64,000 nucleotides of DNA from Salinimicrobium sp. TH3. GTDB lineage: Bacteria > Bacteroidota > Bacteroidia > Flavobacteriales > Flavobacteriaceae. Both the position numbers and the translations under genes were made by a program. The stretch lies in assembly GCF_026676115.1 (NCBI RefSeq), contig NZ_JAPONB010000002.1:62001-126000 (forward strand). Direction: 5' to 3'. The notes under the pieces are model-generated. The model searched no databases. It had not been told where the DNA came from and saw only the letters and a program-made list of their open reading frames with translations. Shown here piece by piece: positions 43,940 through 52,614 of the stretch; the first letter of the stretch is position 1, and the number at the start of each line of letters is the position of its first letter.

Positions 43940-44526
43940 TGGAAGAAAAGATCCGCTGCGGCTGGTGCGTGGGTGATCCACTCTACGAAGCCTATCACGA
44001 CCGGGAATGGGGTGTGCCATTAAAAGATGACGCTGCAATTTTCGAATTTTTGATCCTCGAGACATTCCAGGCGGGATTGAGCTGGATCACTATACTTCGG
44101 AAAAGGGAAAATTTTAGGCAAGCTTTTGACAATTTTGACTATAAAAAGATGGCAAATTATCCCGATGCTAAAATAGAAGAACTCATGCAGGACAGTGGCA
44201 TTATAAGAAATGGTTCGAAAATTCGTGCAGCCGTAACCAATGCCCGGGCTTTTATAATGGTGCAGGAGGAATTCGGTAGTTTTTCTAAATACATCTGGAG
44301 CTTTGTCGATGGCAGCCCTGTACAGAATGACTGGGATCACTTAAAAGAAGTGCCGGCCACCACTCCTGTTAGTAAAGCTTTGAGCAAGGACCTTAAAAAA
44401 AGAGGATTTAAATTTGTAGGTCCCACAGTGGTTTACGCACATATGCAGGCCACCGGAATGGTCAATGACCATATAAAAAACTGTTTTAGAAATCCTGAAA
44501 TTAAAGAGCTGGACCAACGAAAATAA
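43939..44526 (+). CDS. tag: DNA-3-methyladenine glycosylase I
   Basis: A 195-residue base-excision repair enzyme. The N-terminal RCGWCVGDPLYEAYHDREWG contributes Zn ligands Cys7 and His20, matched by the C-terminal HIKNCF pair. The active-site region FQAGLSWITILRKRENFRQAF is intact. It is the last gene of the ftsX-DUF3098-uppP-truB-tonB-like-tag run. Confidence 0.94.
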   Translation: MEEKIRCGWCVGDPLYEAYHDREWGVPLKDDAAIFEFLILETFQAGLSWITILRKRENFRQAFDNFDYKKMANYPDAKIEELMQDSGIIRNGSKIRAAVTNARAFIMVQEEFGSFSKYIWSFVDGSPVQNDWDHLKEVPATTPVSKALSKDLKKRGFKFVGPTVVYAHMQATGMVNDHIKNCFRNPEIKELDQRK

Positions 44527-44697
44527 TCAGGTTCCAAAAAAGGCATTTTTGGATCTTCCTTTTTTCATCCCGCTCTTGTGACCCAAAATCTCTCTTCTAA
44601 AATTTTAATTTAAAAATTGTAGTACAACTGAAACGGTAAGAAAACACCCAGGGTCTTTTTTGACAATAGACTTCCTTAGCAGAGCCTTTCTCCAGCT

Positions 44698-45336
44698 TTA
44701 ATCCAAATATTTAAGGAAAACGCTTCTGGGAATTTCCCCGGCACCCAGGCTGGCAAGATGTGGAGTATACATTTGGCAGTCTATTAACCTTACCCCTCCC
44801 TTTTCAAGTTCCTTTACAAGATGTATAAAACCGTATTTTGAAGCATTGCTAACTTTAGCAAACATACTTTCCCCGCAAAAGATTCTCTTTTCCTTTAAAT
44901 AGATCCCGTAAAGTCCCCCCACCAGTTCATTTTCCTGCCAGACTTCCACCGAGGTTGCAAAACCTCTTTGATGAAGAGAGAGGTAGGCCTGCTTCATTTC
45001 GGGTGTTATCCAGGTGCCTTGCTGTCCCGTTCTTGAAATCTTTGCACAGTGGTCAACTACTTCTGAAAAAGCTGAATTATAAGTGATTTGGAAGGCGTTC
45101 TTTTTTATGAGCTGTTTCATGCTTTTAGAGACCTTCAGGTTCTCCGGAAATAACACCATCCTGGGATCTGGACTCCACCAAAGAATTGGCTGATCCTCTT
45201 CATACCAGGGAAAGATTCCGCGCGAATAAGCTTCCAGAAGTCGATTGGGAGAAAGGTCGCCGCCATAAGCCAGCAAACCTTCTGCTGTGGCTTCTTTAAC
45301 TGAAGGAAATTCGTCTTGTGGTTTTAAGAATTTCAA
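44698..45336 (-). CDS. aat: Leucyl/phenylalanyl-tRNA--protein transferase
   Basis: A 212-residue N-end-rule enzyme adding Leu or Phe to N-terminal Arg or Lys for ClpAP degradation. The hallmarks FPWYEEDQPILWWSPDPRMVL near 42-62 and GGLYGIYLKEKRIFCGESMF near 130-149 are clear. The length is slightly short but normal for Bacteroidota. Confidence 0.95.
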   Translation of the reverse strand: MKFLKPQDEFPSVKEATAEGLLAYGGDLSPNRLLEAYSRGIFPWYEEDQPILWWSPDPRMVLFPENLKVSKSMKQLIKKNAFQITYNSAFSEVVDHCAKISRTGQQGTWITPEMKQAYLSLHQRGFATSVEVWQENELVGGLYGIYLKEKRIFCGESMFAKVSNASKYGFIHLVKELEKGGVRLIDCQMYTPHLASLGAGEIPRSVFLKYLD

Positions 45337-45409
45337 GATTCCAAGTCTTTTTCAGGAGTAAAAATAAAAAATTTAATGGCTCACATTAATTCCCGCTTTT
45401 CAGAAAAGG

Positions 45410-45441
45410 AAAAACCCCAATTCTTCAGAAAAGGGGTTTTT
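45410..45441. terminator. Bidirectional terminator between DUF3127 and aat genes
   Basis: AAAAACCCC (45410-45418) pairs with GGGGTTTTT (45433-45441). It serves the minus-strand DUF3127 gene ending at 45462. Confidence 0.85.
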
Positions 45442-45461
45442 GCTGTTTATTGTGTTTTTAC

Positions 45462-45839
45462 CTAGAATGGCAAATCGTCGTAATCTTCGTCATTAAGATT
45501 ATTGGCAGGCTCAAATTGATCTGCCGGTGGTACAGGAGCTCCGCCCTGTCCCGGACTTTGAGCTGCAAGATTTTCTATTCTCCACCCCTGAATCGAATTG
45601 AAATATTTTGTTTCTCCCTGTGGATTAACCCACTCACGCCCACGAAGGTTCACCCCTATCTTCACAGGCTGCCCTACAGCGTAGTTATTTAAAAGATCAC
45701 ATTTGTCCTGTACAAACTCGACAAGAATGTGTTGTGGATACTGCTCCTCTGTTGTTACCACCACTTCTCTCTTCCTAAACCCATTACTTCCGAAGGTTTG
45801 GGTTTGTCCAATCATTTTAATTTTTCCTTGTACTTCCAT
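45462..45839 (-). CDS. DUF3127 protein (possible OB-fold)
   Basis: A 125-residue protein. The N-terminal 85 residues (GKIKMIGQTQTFGSNGFRKR, then VNLRGREWVNPQGETKYFNS) match DUF3127. A Pro/Gln-rich linker leads to an acidic tip DYDDLPF, strikingly like the C-terminal tip of single-stranded DNA-binding protein. This suggests a nucleic-acid-linked protein with an SSB-like interaction tail, which is inference. Confidence 0.83.
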   Translation of the reverse strand: MEVQGKIKMIGQTQTFGSNGFRKREVVVTTEEQYPQHILVEFVQDKCDLLNNYAVGQPVKIGVNLRGREWVNPQGETKYFNSIQGWRIENLAAQSPGQGGAPVPPADQFEPANNLNDEDYDDLPF

Positions 45840-45840
45840 A

Positions 45841-46719
45841 TCACACGTTTTTTGCTAATAATATTTTCCAGGCTGTCGCCGGATCGTCTTTTTCTAAATA
45901 TTCTTTTGCTGTGGAATGCACTTTTTGCTCATTCCCTTCTTTTACCAATTCCGAAAGTTGAGAGTTTCCATTCATGAATTCCTCAACTTCCCGGGCAGTT
46001 GGCAACCGCTCTACATTTCCTAATTTTCCAAGATCGTTCCCTGTTAAATATTTGCTGTTGCGCACCTCATCGGTAATGGCATCAATACCAATCCCAAGAG
46101 TTTGTAACGGCTTAGGAACCTCGAACATTCCGGGAGTGGCACGGGTGTACCAGTTGCCTCCCATCCTGGCTACCAGGTCAATTTTATGCTGGTCAATATA
46201 GCCATTTTCATCTAAAATATCTTCCCGAATATGCATTTTTAGCACCTCGCAAATTACAAGGTTTCCGGCGCCACCTTCACTTCCCGTCTCCACGATTTCA
46301 TTTATCTTGCATTCGAATTGCACCGGGGATTCTTTTACCCTAAAAGGTTTTACAACTTCAGATTCAAGCATGGTAAGACCGGCTTTGACAAACTCATTGA
46401 CACCCTCGTCATATTCTGTACTTGAAAGGGAAACCTGCTGAACAAGATCATAATTCACCACGTTGATCACTACCTCCCCCGTAGCTTTAGAATTGTTGTA
46501 AGTGTGCTTCACAGTGTTGTCTCTTCCCCTACGGGCGGGAGAAAAGATAAGAATTGGCGGATTCGCTCCAAATACATTAAAAAAACTGAATGGCGATAAA
46601 TTTGGCCTTCCCTGTGCATCTATGGTACTTGCAAAAGCTATAGGCCGGGGTCCTACAGCACCAAGCAAATATTGGTGCAACTTTGGAACCGGTATTTCTT
46701 TAGGATCTATGGTAAGCAT
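45841..46719 (-). CDS. Flavin reductase-like FMN-binding protein
   Basis: A 292-residue protein from ATG 46719 (MLTIDPKEIPVPKLHQYL). The N-terminal 190 residues form the split-barrel flavin reductase domain (GPRPIAFASTIDAQGRPNLSPFS). The remaining 100 helical residues are an extension beyond the usual domain. The oxidised partner is unknown. It lies 1 bp ahead of the DUF3127 gene, so the two are co-transcribed. Confidence 0.85.
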   Translation of the reverse strand: MLTIDPKEIPVPKLHQYLLGAVGPRPIAFASTIDAQGRPNLSPFSFFNVFGANPPILIFSPARRGRDNTVKHTYNNSKATGEVVINVVNYDLVQQVSLSSTEYDEGVNEFVKAGLTMLESEVVKPFRVKESPVQFECKINEIVETGSEGGAGNLVICEVLKMHIREDILDENGYIDQHKIDLVARMGGNWYTRATPGMFEVPKPLQTLGIGIDAITDEVRNSKYLTGNDLGKLGNVERLPTAREVEEFMNGNSQLSELVKEGNEQKVHSTAKEYLEKDDPATAWKILLAKNV

Positions 46720-46830
46720 AATCTGGATTTTGGCAAAGGTAACGAAACACGTCAAGAGATGAAAAAGGGACTGCACAATAATAATCTACCTAAAACGCTT
46801 ATATTTAAACGCAATTAAAGCCCTGCCTTC

Positions 46831-47991
46831 ATGAGGTTTTCAGACAAACGAAACTTTCGCCGCTGGTTCATCATCGTTTCTTCCCTTATTATTGTAAGTC
46901 TTATAGTTTGGAATACTGTTGCCTTTTTTCAACGCATCAAGGAAGAAGAGCGGGTGAAGATGGATATTTGGGCCTCTGCACAGGTTTATCTCGACCAGGT
47001 AGATACAGATACCGGCCTGGACCTCCACCTCAAGATCCTCAACAGCAATTCCAGCATTCCAACCATTTTGGTCGATGAGAATGGCAAGATCAAAGATGCC
47101 ATGAATATTCCCGAGGGGATCATGGCGAACGAAGAAAGACTTCAGGAATATTTGCAATCTCTTAAAGGCACAAACAAACCCATAGAAATGGACCTGGGAG
47201 AAGGCCGGGTGAACCAGGTGTACTACGGAGACTCCCCCATGCTTACAAAACTAAAATATTATCCCCTTGCTCTTATTCTTATCATCATACTTTTCATTGC
47301 GGTGATCTACTTCTTCTACAGGACCACCAAAAGCAGTGAGCAAAACAAACTTTGGGCGGGGATGGCAAAAGAGACTGCACATCAAATTGGGACACCTCTC
47401 TCGTCTCTTATAGGGTGGACAGAAATTTTAAAAGTAGAAAAGGTAAATCCGGCTTACATCACAGAAATTGAAAAAGATGTGGATCGCCTGCAAACCATTA
47501 CCGAAAGGTTCTCCAAAATAGGTTCTGCTCCTACGCTTGAACCTGAAGACATAGTAGAAAAAACCCGTAATTCATTTGATTACCTCAAAGCAAGAAGTTC
47601 AAAGCTCATAAATTTCAAGCTGAATCTTCCTGAAGAAAAGATCCCTGTGAATATGAACGCCCAGCTCTACAGCTGGACTATAGAAAATCTGGTGAAAAAC
47701 GCCATTGATGCCATGAAAGGAAAGGGGGATTTGGAGATCAAATTGAAGCAGGATTCAAAAAATGTCTATATCCTTGTTAGTGACACAGGAAAAGGTATTC
47801 CAAGGAGTAAATTCAAACAGATCTTCGAACCCGGTTTCACCACCAAAAAGAGAGGTTGGGGGTTAGGTTTATCCCTATCCAAAAGGATCATTGAGAAATA
47901 CCACCAGGGAAGAATCCGGGTCTTGAAAAGTGAGATCAATAAAGGATCGACTATCGAGATCTTGCTGCAAAAGGCTAAAACTGCTGCATAA
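46831..47991 (+). CDS. Sensor histidine kinase with short periplasmic domain
   Basis: A 386-residue kinase. TM1 is about 14-33, followed by a 110-residue extracytoplasmic domain and TM2 at about 144-163. The H-box is ETAHQIGTPLSSLIGW with His184, a variant common in this phylum, and the ATPase boxes NLVKNAIDAM, VSDTGKGI and GWGLGLSLSK follow. No response regulator gene is adjacent. The last 17 bp overlap the convergent thioesterase gene. Confidence 0.88.
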   Translation: MRFSDKRNFRRWFIIVSSLIIVSLIVWNTVAFFQRIKEEERVKMDIWASAQVYLDQVDTDTGLDLHLKILNSNSSIPTILVDENGKIKDAMNIPEGIMANEERLQEYLQSLKGTNKPIEMDLGEGRVNQVYYGDSPMLTKLKYYPLALILIIILFIAVIYFFYRTTKSSEQNKLWAGMAKETAHQIGTPLSSLIGWTEILKVEKVNPAYITEIEKDVDRLQTITERFSKIGSAPTLEPEDIVEKTRNSFDYLKARSSKLINFKLNLPEEKIPVNMNAQLYSWTIENLVKNAIDAMKGKGDLEIKLKQDSKNVYILVSDTGKGIPRSKFKQIFEPGFTTKKRGWGLGLSLSKRIIEKYHQGRIRVLKSEINKGSTIEILLQKAKTAA

Positions 47992-48385
47992 CTTTTTTTA
48001 ATTCCGGCGGAATAGGCAGCGCTTTATCTTCAGAAAAATCGAAGAAAACTGCAATATCCCTCCCCTCGGCACAAACTTCCCCTTTTTCATTCAGGATCAA
48101 CTGGTCCAGCCCGAAGCTGCTGTTCTTAATATAAGCCAGTTTTGTCTTCACTGTCGCAGTACCGGGATAAAAGAGAGATTTCTTGAAATCGCAATGTGTA
48201 GAAACCAGGATGGCTCCTTTGTTGGATTCTGAAAATATTTGTCCCAGTCCTGTGGCTTCCCAGAAGTTAACCCGACCCGATTGCAAAAACCTGATAAATG
48301 TAAGGTTGTTCACGTGCCGGTACATGTCGAGATCACTAAAGTCTATGCGCAGGTCCAATGAAAGTTTGTAATCTGAAAATTCCAC
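47975..48385 (-). CDS. Acyl-CoA thioesterase (4HBT hot-dog family)
   Basis: A 136-residue single hot-dog domain. The 4HBT active-site pattern IDFSDLDMYRHVNNLTFIRF (near 14-33) has the usual Asp and the conserved HVNN. It hydrolyses an unidentified acyl-CoA. Its start overlaps the HIT gene stop by 1 bp, so it is co-transcribed. Confidence 0.87.
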   Translation of the reverse strand: MEFSDYKLSLDLRIDFSDLDMYRHVNNLTFIRFLQSGRVNFWEATGLGQIFSESNKGAILVSTHCDFKKSLFYPGTATVKTKLAYIKNSSFGLDQLILNEKGEVCAEGRDIAVFFDFSEDKALPIPPELKKVMQQF

Positions 48386-48774
48386 TAGATACTGGCTTTT
48401 ATATCTTTAGCAGTCTTCTTGAATTCTTCATCACTCATGGAAACACTATTGGCAAAATTCATGTCGCCCATGCTGTTAAGCGGAATAAGATGCACGTGCA
48501 CATGAGGTACTTCCAGTCCTACTACAGCCATACCTACACGTTTGCAGGGAACAGCCTTCTCAATTCCTTTTGCCACCTTTCGGGAAAAAGCCATGAGCTC
48601 CATGTATGTTTCCTCATCCAGGTCAAATATCTTATTTACCTCCTCCTTTGGAATACAAAGAGTGTGGCCCTTTGTATTTGGTCTAACATCAAGAAAGGCC
48701 AGGAATTTATCTGTTTCCGCAACTTTATAGGCGGGTAATTCCCCGTTAATGATCTTTGTAAATATGGTTGGCAT
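48385..48774 (-). CDS. HIT-family nucleotide hydrolase
   Basis: A 129-residue histidine-triad protein with the catalytic HVHVHLIPL near 93-101 and the N-terminal FTKIINGELPAYKV. It is related to Hint-type purine nucleoside phosphoramidases. It stands between greA and the thioesterase gene, with a terminator separating it from greA. Confidence 0.92.
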   Translation of the reverse strand: MPTIFTKIINGELPAYKVAETDKFLAFLDVRPNTKGHTLCIPKEEVNKIFDLDEETYMELMAFSRKVAKGIEKAVPCKRVGMAVVGLEVPHVHVHLIPLNSMGDMNFANSVSMSDEEFKKTAKDIKASI

Positions 48775-48826
48775 AATTTTATTTTTTGAGTTAACAAGTT
48801 AAGATTTTCGGCATTAAATGAAAGCA

Positions 48827-48857
48827 TAAAAAAATCCTTTCCGAAAGAAAGGATCTT
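48827..48857 (-). terminator. Terminator of greA
   Basis: ATCCTTTC (48834-48841) pairs with GAAAGGAT (48847-48854); on the minus strand a run of seven T follows. Confidence 0.85.
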
Positions 48858-48880
48858 TAAAATGTCATTTTTGGAAGATC

Positions 48881-49357
48881 TTAATCGCGGGTGATCTCAA
48901 GGATCTCAAATTTCATGGTTCCTGAAGGTACCTCGACTTCGGCAATATCTCCCACTTTTTTTCCAAGCAACCCTTTCCCTATCGGGCTGTCTACAGAGAT
49001 CTTTCCCGACTTAAGGTCTGCTTCACTTTGTGCTACGAGCTTGTATTTTACTTCAGCACCGTTAGTCATATTTTTAATTTTCACCGTAGAATGCACCAGA
49101 ACTTTTGAAGTGTCAAGTTGTGACTCATCAATTAATCTTGCATTCGCATAGATCTCCTCCATCTTCGAAATTTTCATCTCAAGCAGACCCTGGGCCTCCT
49201 TTGCTGCATCATACTCGGCGTTTTCACTAAGATCCCCTTTGTCCCTGGCCTCGCCAATTGCCTGTGAAGCTTTTGGCCGCTCAACATCTTTTAGGTGGTT
49301 GAGTTCATCTCTAAGTTTTTTAAGGCCTTCTGCAGTATAATATGATACTTTACTCAT
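48881..49357 (-). CDS. greA: Transcription elongation factor GreA
   Basis: A 158-residue factor from ATG 49357 (MSKVSYYTAEGLKKLRDELN). The N-terminal coiled coil carries the acidic tip GDLSENAEYDAAKE that stimulates RNA polymerase cleavage of backtracked RNA. The C-terminal FKBP-like domain ends EILEITRD. The open frame continues 38 codons upstream but is not family-like. Its leader holds a terminator-like hairpin. Confidence 0.96.
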   Translation of the reverse strand: MSKVSYYTAEGLKKLRDELNHLKDVERPKASQAIGEARDKGDLSENAEYDAAKEAQGLLEMKISKMEEIYANARLIDESQLDTSKVLVHSTVKIKNMTNGAEVKYKLVAQSEADLKSGKISVDSPIGKGLLGKKVGDIAEVEVPSGTMKFEILEITRD

Positions 49358-49382
49358 AACTTCGTCGTTTATATAAATAGAA

Positions 49383-49408
49383 AAAATCCCATTCGCCGAC
49401 GGGATTTT
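49383..49408 (-). promoter_or_regulatory. Terminator-like hairpin in the greA leader
   Basis: On the minus strand AAAATCCC pairs with GGGATTTT around a 10-nt loop and is followed by further T residues. It lies between the predicted promoter and the greA start, where no other gene would need termination. Confidence 0.55.
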
Positions 49409-49411
49409 AAA

Positions 49412-49442
49412 CAAATATACTAAATTAAAATATCCAGTACAA
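49412..49442 (-). promoter_or_regulatory. greA promoter TTG-N20-TATATTTG
   Basis: On the minus strand the -33 TTG (49440-49442) is 20 bp from the -7 TATATTTG (49412-49419), a strong match to the Bacteroidota consensus. Predicted transcription begins near 49407, at the foot of the leader hairpin. Confidence 0.65.
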
Positions 49443-49473
49443 TTATAATCCTGTAGCTTTAAAAAAATCACTT

Positions 49474-49902
49474 ATGAAGCGTATTTTGCTGCTTTTACCC
49501 CTCTTTTTCACCATTTTAGGATGTTCATCTGATGATGATATAAACCGAAATCCTTACCTGCCCCACCTCAATTTTTCGGTGCAATTTGACCTTAGCCTCC
49601 CCGAATATAATCAGCTCAATTTTCCGGGAAATAAATTCATAACAGGTAATTATGGCATCAACGGGATCGTCATTTACAACCTCAACAATGATCAATATCT
49701 TGCATATGAGCTTACCGATCCTAACCATGTTCCACAGCCATGTTCGGCCCTTGTAGTAAATGGTACAGAAGCAACCTGTTCCTGTGGTGACGGCAATAAG
49801 TACACGATCATTACTGGCGAACAAATTGCCGGCACGGGCCAATATACCTTAAAACCATACCGGGTTGTTAGATCGGGAAATGTTTTGGAGATCTCTAATT
49901 AA
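49474..49902 (+). CDS. Rieske-like flavobacterial lipoprotein lacking cluster ligands
   Basis: A 142-residue lipoprotein with lipobox TILGC, Cys17. The rest is beta-rich; the part from about residue 62 (GIVIYNLNNDQYLAYELTDPNH, then PCSALVVNG, CSCGDGNKYTIITGE) resembles the Rieske fold layout. The paired C-x-H motifs needed for a [2Fe-2S] cluster are incomplete. I regard it as a degenerate Rieske relative; the function is unknown. It is divergent from greA and closed by its own terminator. Confidence 0.6.
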   Translation: MKRILLLLPLFFTILGCSSDDDINRNPYLPHLNFSVQFDLSLPEYNQLNFPGNKFITGNYGINGIVIYNLNNDQYLAYELTDPNHVPQPCSALVVNGTEATCSCGDGNKYTIITGEQIAGTGQYTLKPYRVVRSGNVLEISN

Positions 49903-49908
49903 CACAAT

Positions 49909-49947
49909 AAAAAAGGCATTCCTGAGAGCTCTAAAAATGCCTTTTTT
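49909..49947. terminator. Bidirectional terminator between the lipoprotein and thiamin receptor genes
   Basis: AAAAAAGGCATT (49909-49920) pairs exactly with AATGCCTTTTTT (49936-49947). Confidence 0.9.
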
Positions 49948-49963
49948 GAAAGGTCTTCCTTGT

Positions 49964-52321
49964 TTAGAATCTTAAGGTCATTCCCACAAGGAAGTTGCGG
50001 GTTGCCTGCGGATAGTAGCCTGCACCGTCATAAGTCACTCCATCCCAGTCATAAGTGTAATAGTACCCGTTGGAGACGTATTCTTCGCTAAAGATATTGT
50101 TGATCAATCCAGTAAATACCACCTCTTTAAAAAGGGGCGCGTTCCTCCAGGTGTACTGCAGGTTAAAGTCATTTACAAAATAGCTTTCGAGTAAAGATGC
50201 TTCGTTCTCCAGGTTGCTCATATATTGCTCTCCTACGTACTTTGAAAGGAATTTGATCTCCAGACCCTCAACCGGGCGGTATTCCAGGATGTTTCCCGCA
50301 ACGATCCCGGGAGAAAAAGAGATATCTGTACTCCCGAAGCTGCGCAGCTCTCCATCCCAGGTCGCAAACCAGTCATCATTCTTATTTCGGCTTATAGCGA
50401 TATTCGGTCTCCAGCTGAATTTTGGATGCAACCTCACAACTGCATCCAGTTCCAAACCTAGCCTGTAACTATTCCCGCTATTCCTTCTTATTGGCGCACC
50501 TACATCATTCAATTCACCAGTTAACACCAGTTGATTCCGGTAATCCATATAGTAAAGGTTAGAATTCAATTCAAGTTTCCCGGTCGTAAATCTCCATCCC
50601 AGTTCAAAATCGTTCAATTCTTCGGGTTCTGGGTCTCCTGCCTCATAATCTGTGCGATTTGGCTCCCTGTGGGCCCTGGCAAAAGAAAAGTAAAGACGGC
50701 TGGCTTCAGAAAACTCATAAGTTAATCCGGCTTTAGGATTAAAGAAGGTATGATTGTCATAGACAATGAAAGGCACATTTTCTTCTTCAAAACCATTCAC
50801 TTCATAATTGATCCTTCTTAGCTGCAGGTCTCCATAAAGAGCAAGATCATCGGTAACAGCATAAGTGGTTTTTCCGAAGATATTAAAATCACTCTTTTGA
50901 GCCTGGTTCTCGTAGTACCTGTGCAATGGCATACTTGGTGCAAAACGTGTAAATATAACCTCCCCAAAATGGTCTCCTTCATAGTTATTCCAGGCTCCCC
51001 CGGCAATTACTTCCAGCCTCTCATTTTCATATTGCAGGTTGAAAGTTGTACCGTAGAAATCGTTAACAAGCCATTTTTGAGTAACTAGATCACTTTCGGT
51101 GATCTCTTCTCCGTTTGCAGTAAAGGGCTGTAGATTGTACTCTTCAAGATTTTCTTCTGCCCTGTATGACTCGTAAAATCCCCTTCCGTAAGTGTAGTGA
51201 AGAGCAACATTTGAAGACCAGCCATTGCCGTAGCGCTCATTCCATAGAAGCTGGAAATGATCCTGCTTATAATCATCAACATGATTATCGTAAAATTGAA
51301 GATTACCTTCGTCATCTTCATAAGCCCCAGCAGGATTAAAACGTCGATCTTCCTTTAATTGATCGGCATCTATTCCATCCCAGGCCTGGTAGGTTACTTC
51401 GCTACCTCCAAAGGTGAGGGCCTTAATAAGGGTGGTTTCACCTACATAAGACCCCTGGAAAAAGTAAGATTTAAGATCTGTTGAAGCACGGTCAATATAA
51501 CCGTCACTTTTTATCACAGAAGCTCTCCCGTTAAACTCCCAGTGATCATCAAATAATCCTGTGCTAAACTTTACCGTATGCTTCCGGGTGTTATAAGAGC
51601 CAAAACTGTTGGCAATTTCTGCCGAAGGTTCATAGTTGTACCTGTCGGTGAGGATATTAAGACTTGCACCAAAAGCTCCGGCCCCGTTGGTAGAAGTTCC
51701 AACTCCCCGCTGCAGTTGCAGGTCTTCTACAGAGGATGCAAAATCCCCCAGGTTGACCCAGAAGGTTCCCTGGCTCTCTGCGTCATTATAGGGAATCCCG
51801 TTAATAGTCACGTTTATCCCACGGGCTTCGGTCCCTCTAACCCGTATGCTGCTGTAACCAATTCCGGCTCCGGCATCGCTTGTCGTCACCACTCCCGGCA
51901 TGAACTGCATAAGACTGGGAATATCCTGCCCCAGGTTGCGGTCCTCGATTTCCTCATTTGACAAATTGCTATAGGTAATGGGAGAACTGGCGCTAACTCT
52001 CACTGCGGAAAGGAACACCTCCCCCAGCACCTCCTCTGCATCGCTCATATCAACATTAAGCTCCATATCTTCTGAAAGCTCAATTTGAATACGTTTTTTA
52101 TTTCCGAAGGAAAAGATGAGATGGTGAGTGCCCTCATCGAGAGTTAAAGAATACTTTCCTGAAGCCGAAGTTTGAGTGTAAAGAGAGGAGCCTTGAACTT
52201 TTACAAGCACGTCTTTTAATGGCATCTTGCCATCTGTGACCGTTCCTGATACCTGAAATTCCTGTGAAAAACCACTTGCTGTGGCAAGAAAAAGACTGAA
52301 AATTAAGAAAACATGTTTCAT
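49964..52321 (-). CDS. TonB-dependent receptor, probably for thiamin or a precursor
   Basis: A 785-residue outer-membrane receptor with a signal peptide 1-19 and a CarboxypepD_reg-like domain (about 22-90). The plug (SPITYSNLSNEEIEDRNLG; SIRVRGTEARGINVTINGIPYNDAE) and barrel end in a C-terminal Phe. The leader carries a TPP riboswitch and an attenuator, which makes thiamin or a thiamin precursor the likely cargo, as known for Omr1-type receptors in Bacteroidota. No partner gene is adjacent. Confidence 0.9.
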   Translation of the reverse strand: MKHVFLIFSLFLATASGFSQEFQVSGTVTDGKMPLKDVLVKVQGSSLYTQTSASGKYSLTLDEGTHHLIFSFGNKKRIQIELSEDMELNVDMSDAEEVLGEVFLSAVRVSASSPITYSNLSNEEIEDRNLGQDIPSLMQFMPGVVTTSDAGAGIGYSSIRVRGTEARGINVTINGIPYNDAESQGTFWVNLGDFASSVEDLQLQRGVGTSTNGAGAFGASLNILTDRYNYEPSAEIANSFGSYNTRKHTVKFSTGLFDDHWEFNGRASVIKSDGYIDRASTDLKSYFFQGSYVGETTLIKALTFGGSEVTYQAWDGIDADQLKEDRRFNPAGAYEDDEGNLQFYDNHVDDYKQDHFQLLWNERYGNGWSSNVALHYTYGRGFYESYRAEENLEEYNLQPFTANGEEITESDLVTQKWLVNDFYGTTFNLQYENERLEVIAGGAWNNYEGDHFGEVIFTRFAPSMPLHRYYENQAQKSDFNIFGKTTYAVTDDLALYGDLQLRRINYEVNGFEEENVPFIVYDNHTFFNPKAGLTYEFSEASRLYFSFARAHREPNRTDYEAGDPEPEELNDFELGWRFTTGKLELNSNLYYMDYRNQLVLTGELNDVGAPIRRNSGNSYRLGLELDAVVRLHPKFSWRPNIAISRNKNDDWFATWDGELRSFGSTDISFSPGIVAGNILEYRPVEGLEIKFLSKYVGEQYMSNLENEASLLESYFVNDFNLQYTWRNAPLFKEVVFTGLINNIFSEEYVSNGYYYTYDWDGVTYDGAGYYPQATRNFLVGMTLRF

Positions 52322-52370
52322 TCGTAAAAATAGTTACGAATAAAAGGGGCTGTTATTCCTGATGGTTATA

Positions 52371-52408
52371 AAATAAAAAATCCTGAAAACCACAATTGGT
52401 TCACAGGA
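52371..52408 (-). terminator. Attenuator terminator of the TPP riboswitch
   Basis: On the minus strand TCCTGTGAACCA pairs with TGGTTTTCAGGA and is followed by TTTTTTATTT. It lies between the aptamer and the receptor start, so ligand binding would favour termination. Confidence 0.8.
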
Positions 52409-52424
52409 GTACTATACTTGCGCG

Positions 52425-52527
52425 GCGCAATTTGCACCTATCCCTTGGCAGCATTACCTGCCCAGGTTCCTTGGGTATGATCTCAGCTTCCTCCTGCTTT
52501 CACAGGACTTAGCACCCCTTTGAGATG
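52425..52527 (-). ncRNA. TPP riboswitch (THI element)
   Basis: Read on the minus strand, the aptamer has the conserved parts in order: AAAGGGGTGCTAAGT, a variable P3 stem (TCCTGTGAAAGCAGGAGG), GCTGAGATCATACCC, GGAACCTGGGCAGGTAATGC and CAAGGGA. These are the pyrimidine- and pyrophosphate-sensor helices of the TPP aptamer. It precedes the TonB receptor gene by about 100 bp. Confidence 0.95.
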
Positions 52528-52614
52528 GCGCAAAGGTAATTGCTTTTTTTTGATTTAACCTAATTTTTGAAAGTTTAGGAAAGAAAGCCTTTAATTTTAT
52601 ACTTTGTAGAAATC

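Noticed and set aside
49358-49471. 38-codon upstream extension of GreA
   Set aside because: Not family-like and would place the promoter and leader hairpin inside the coding region.
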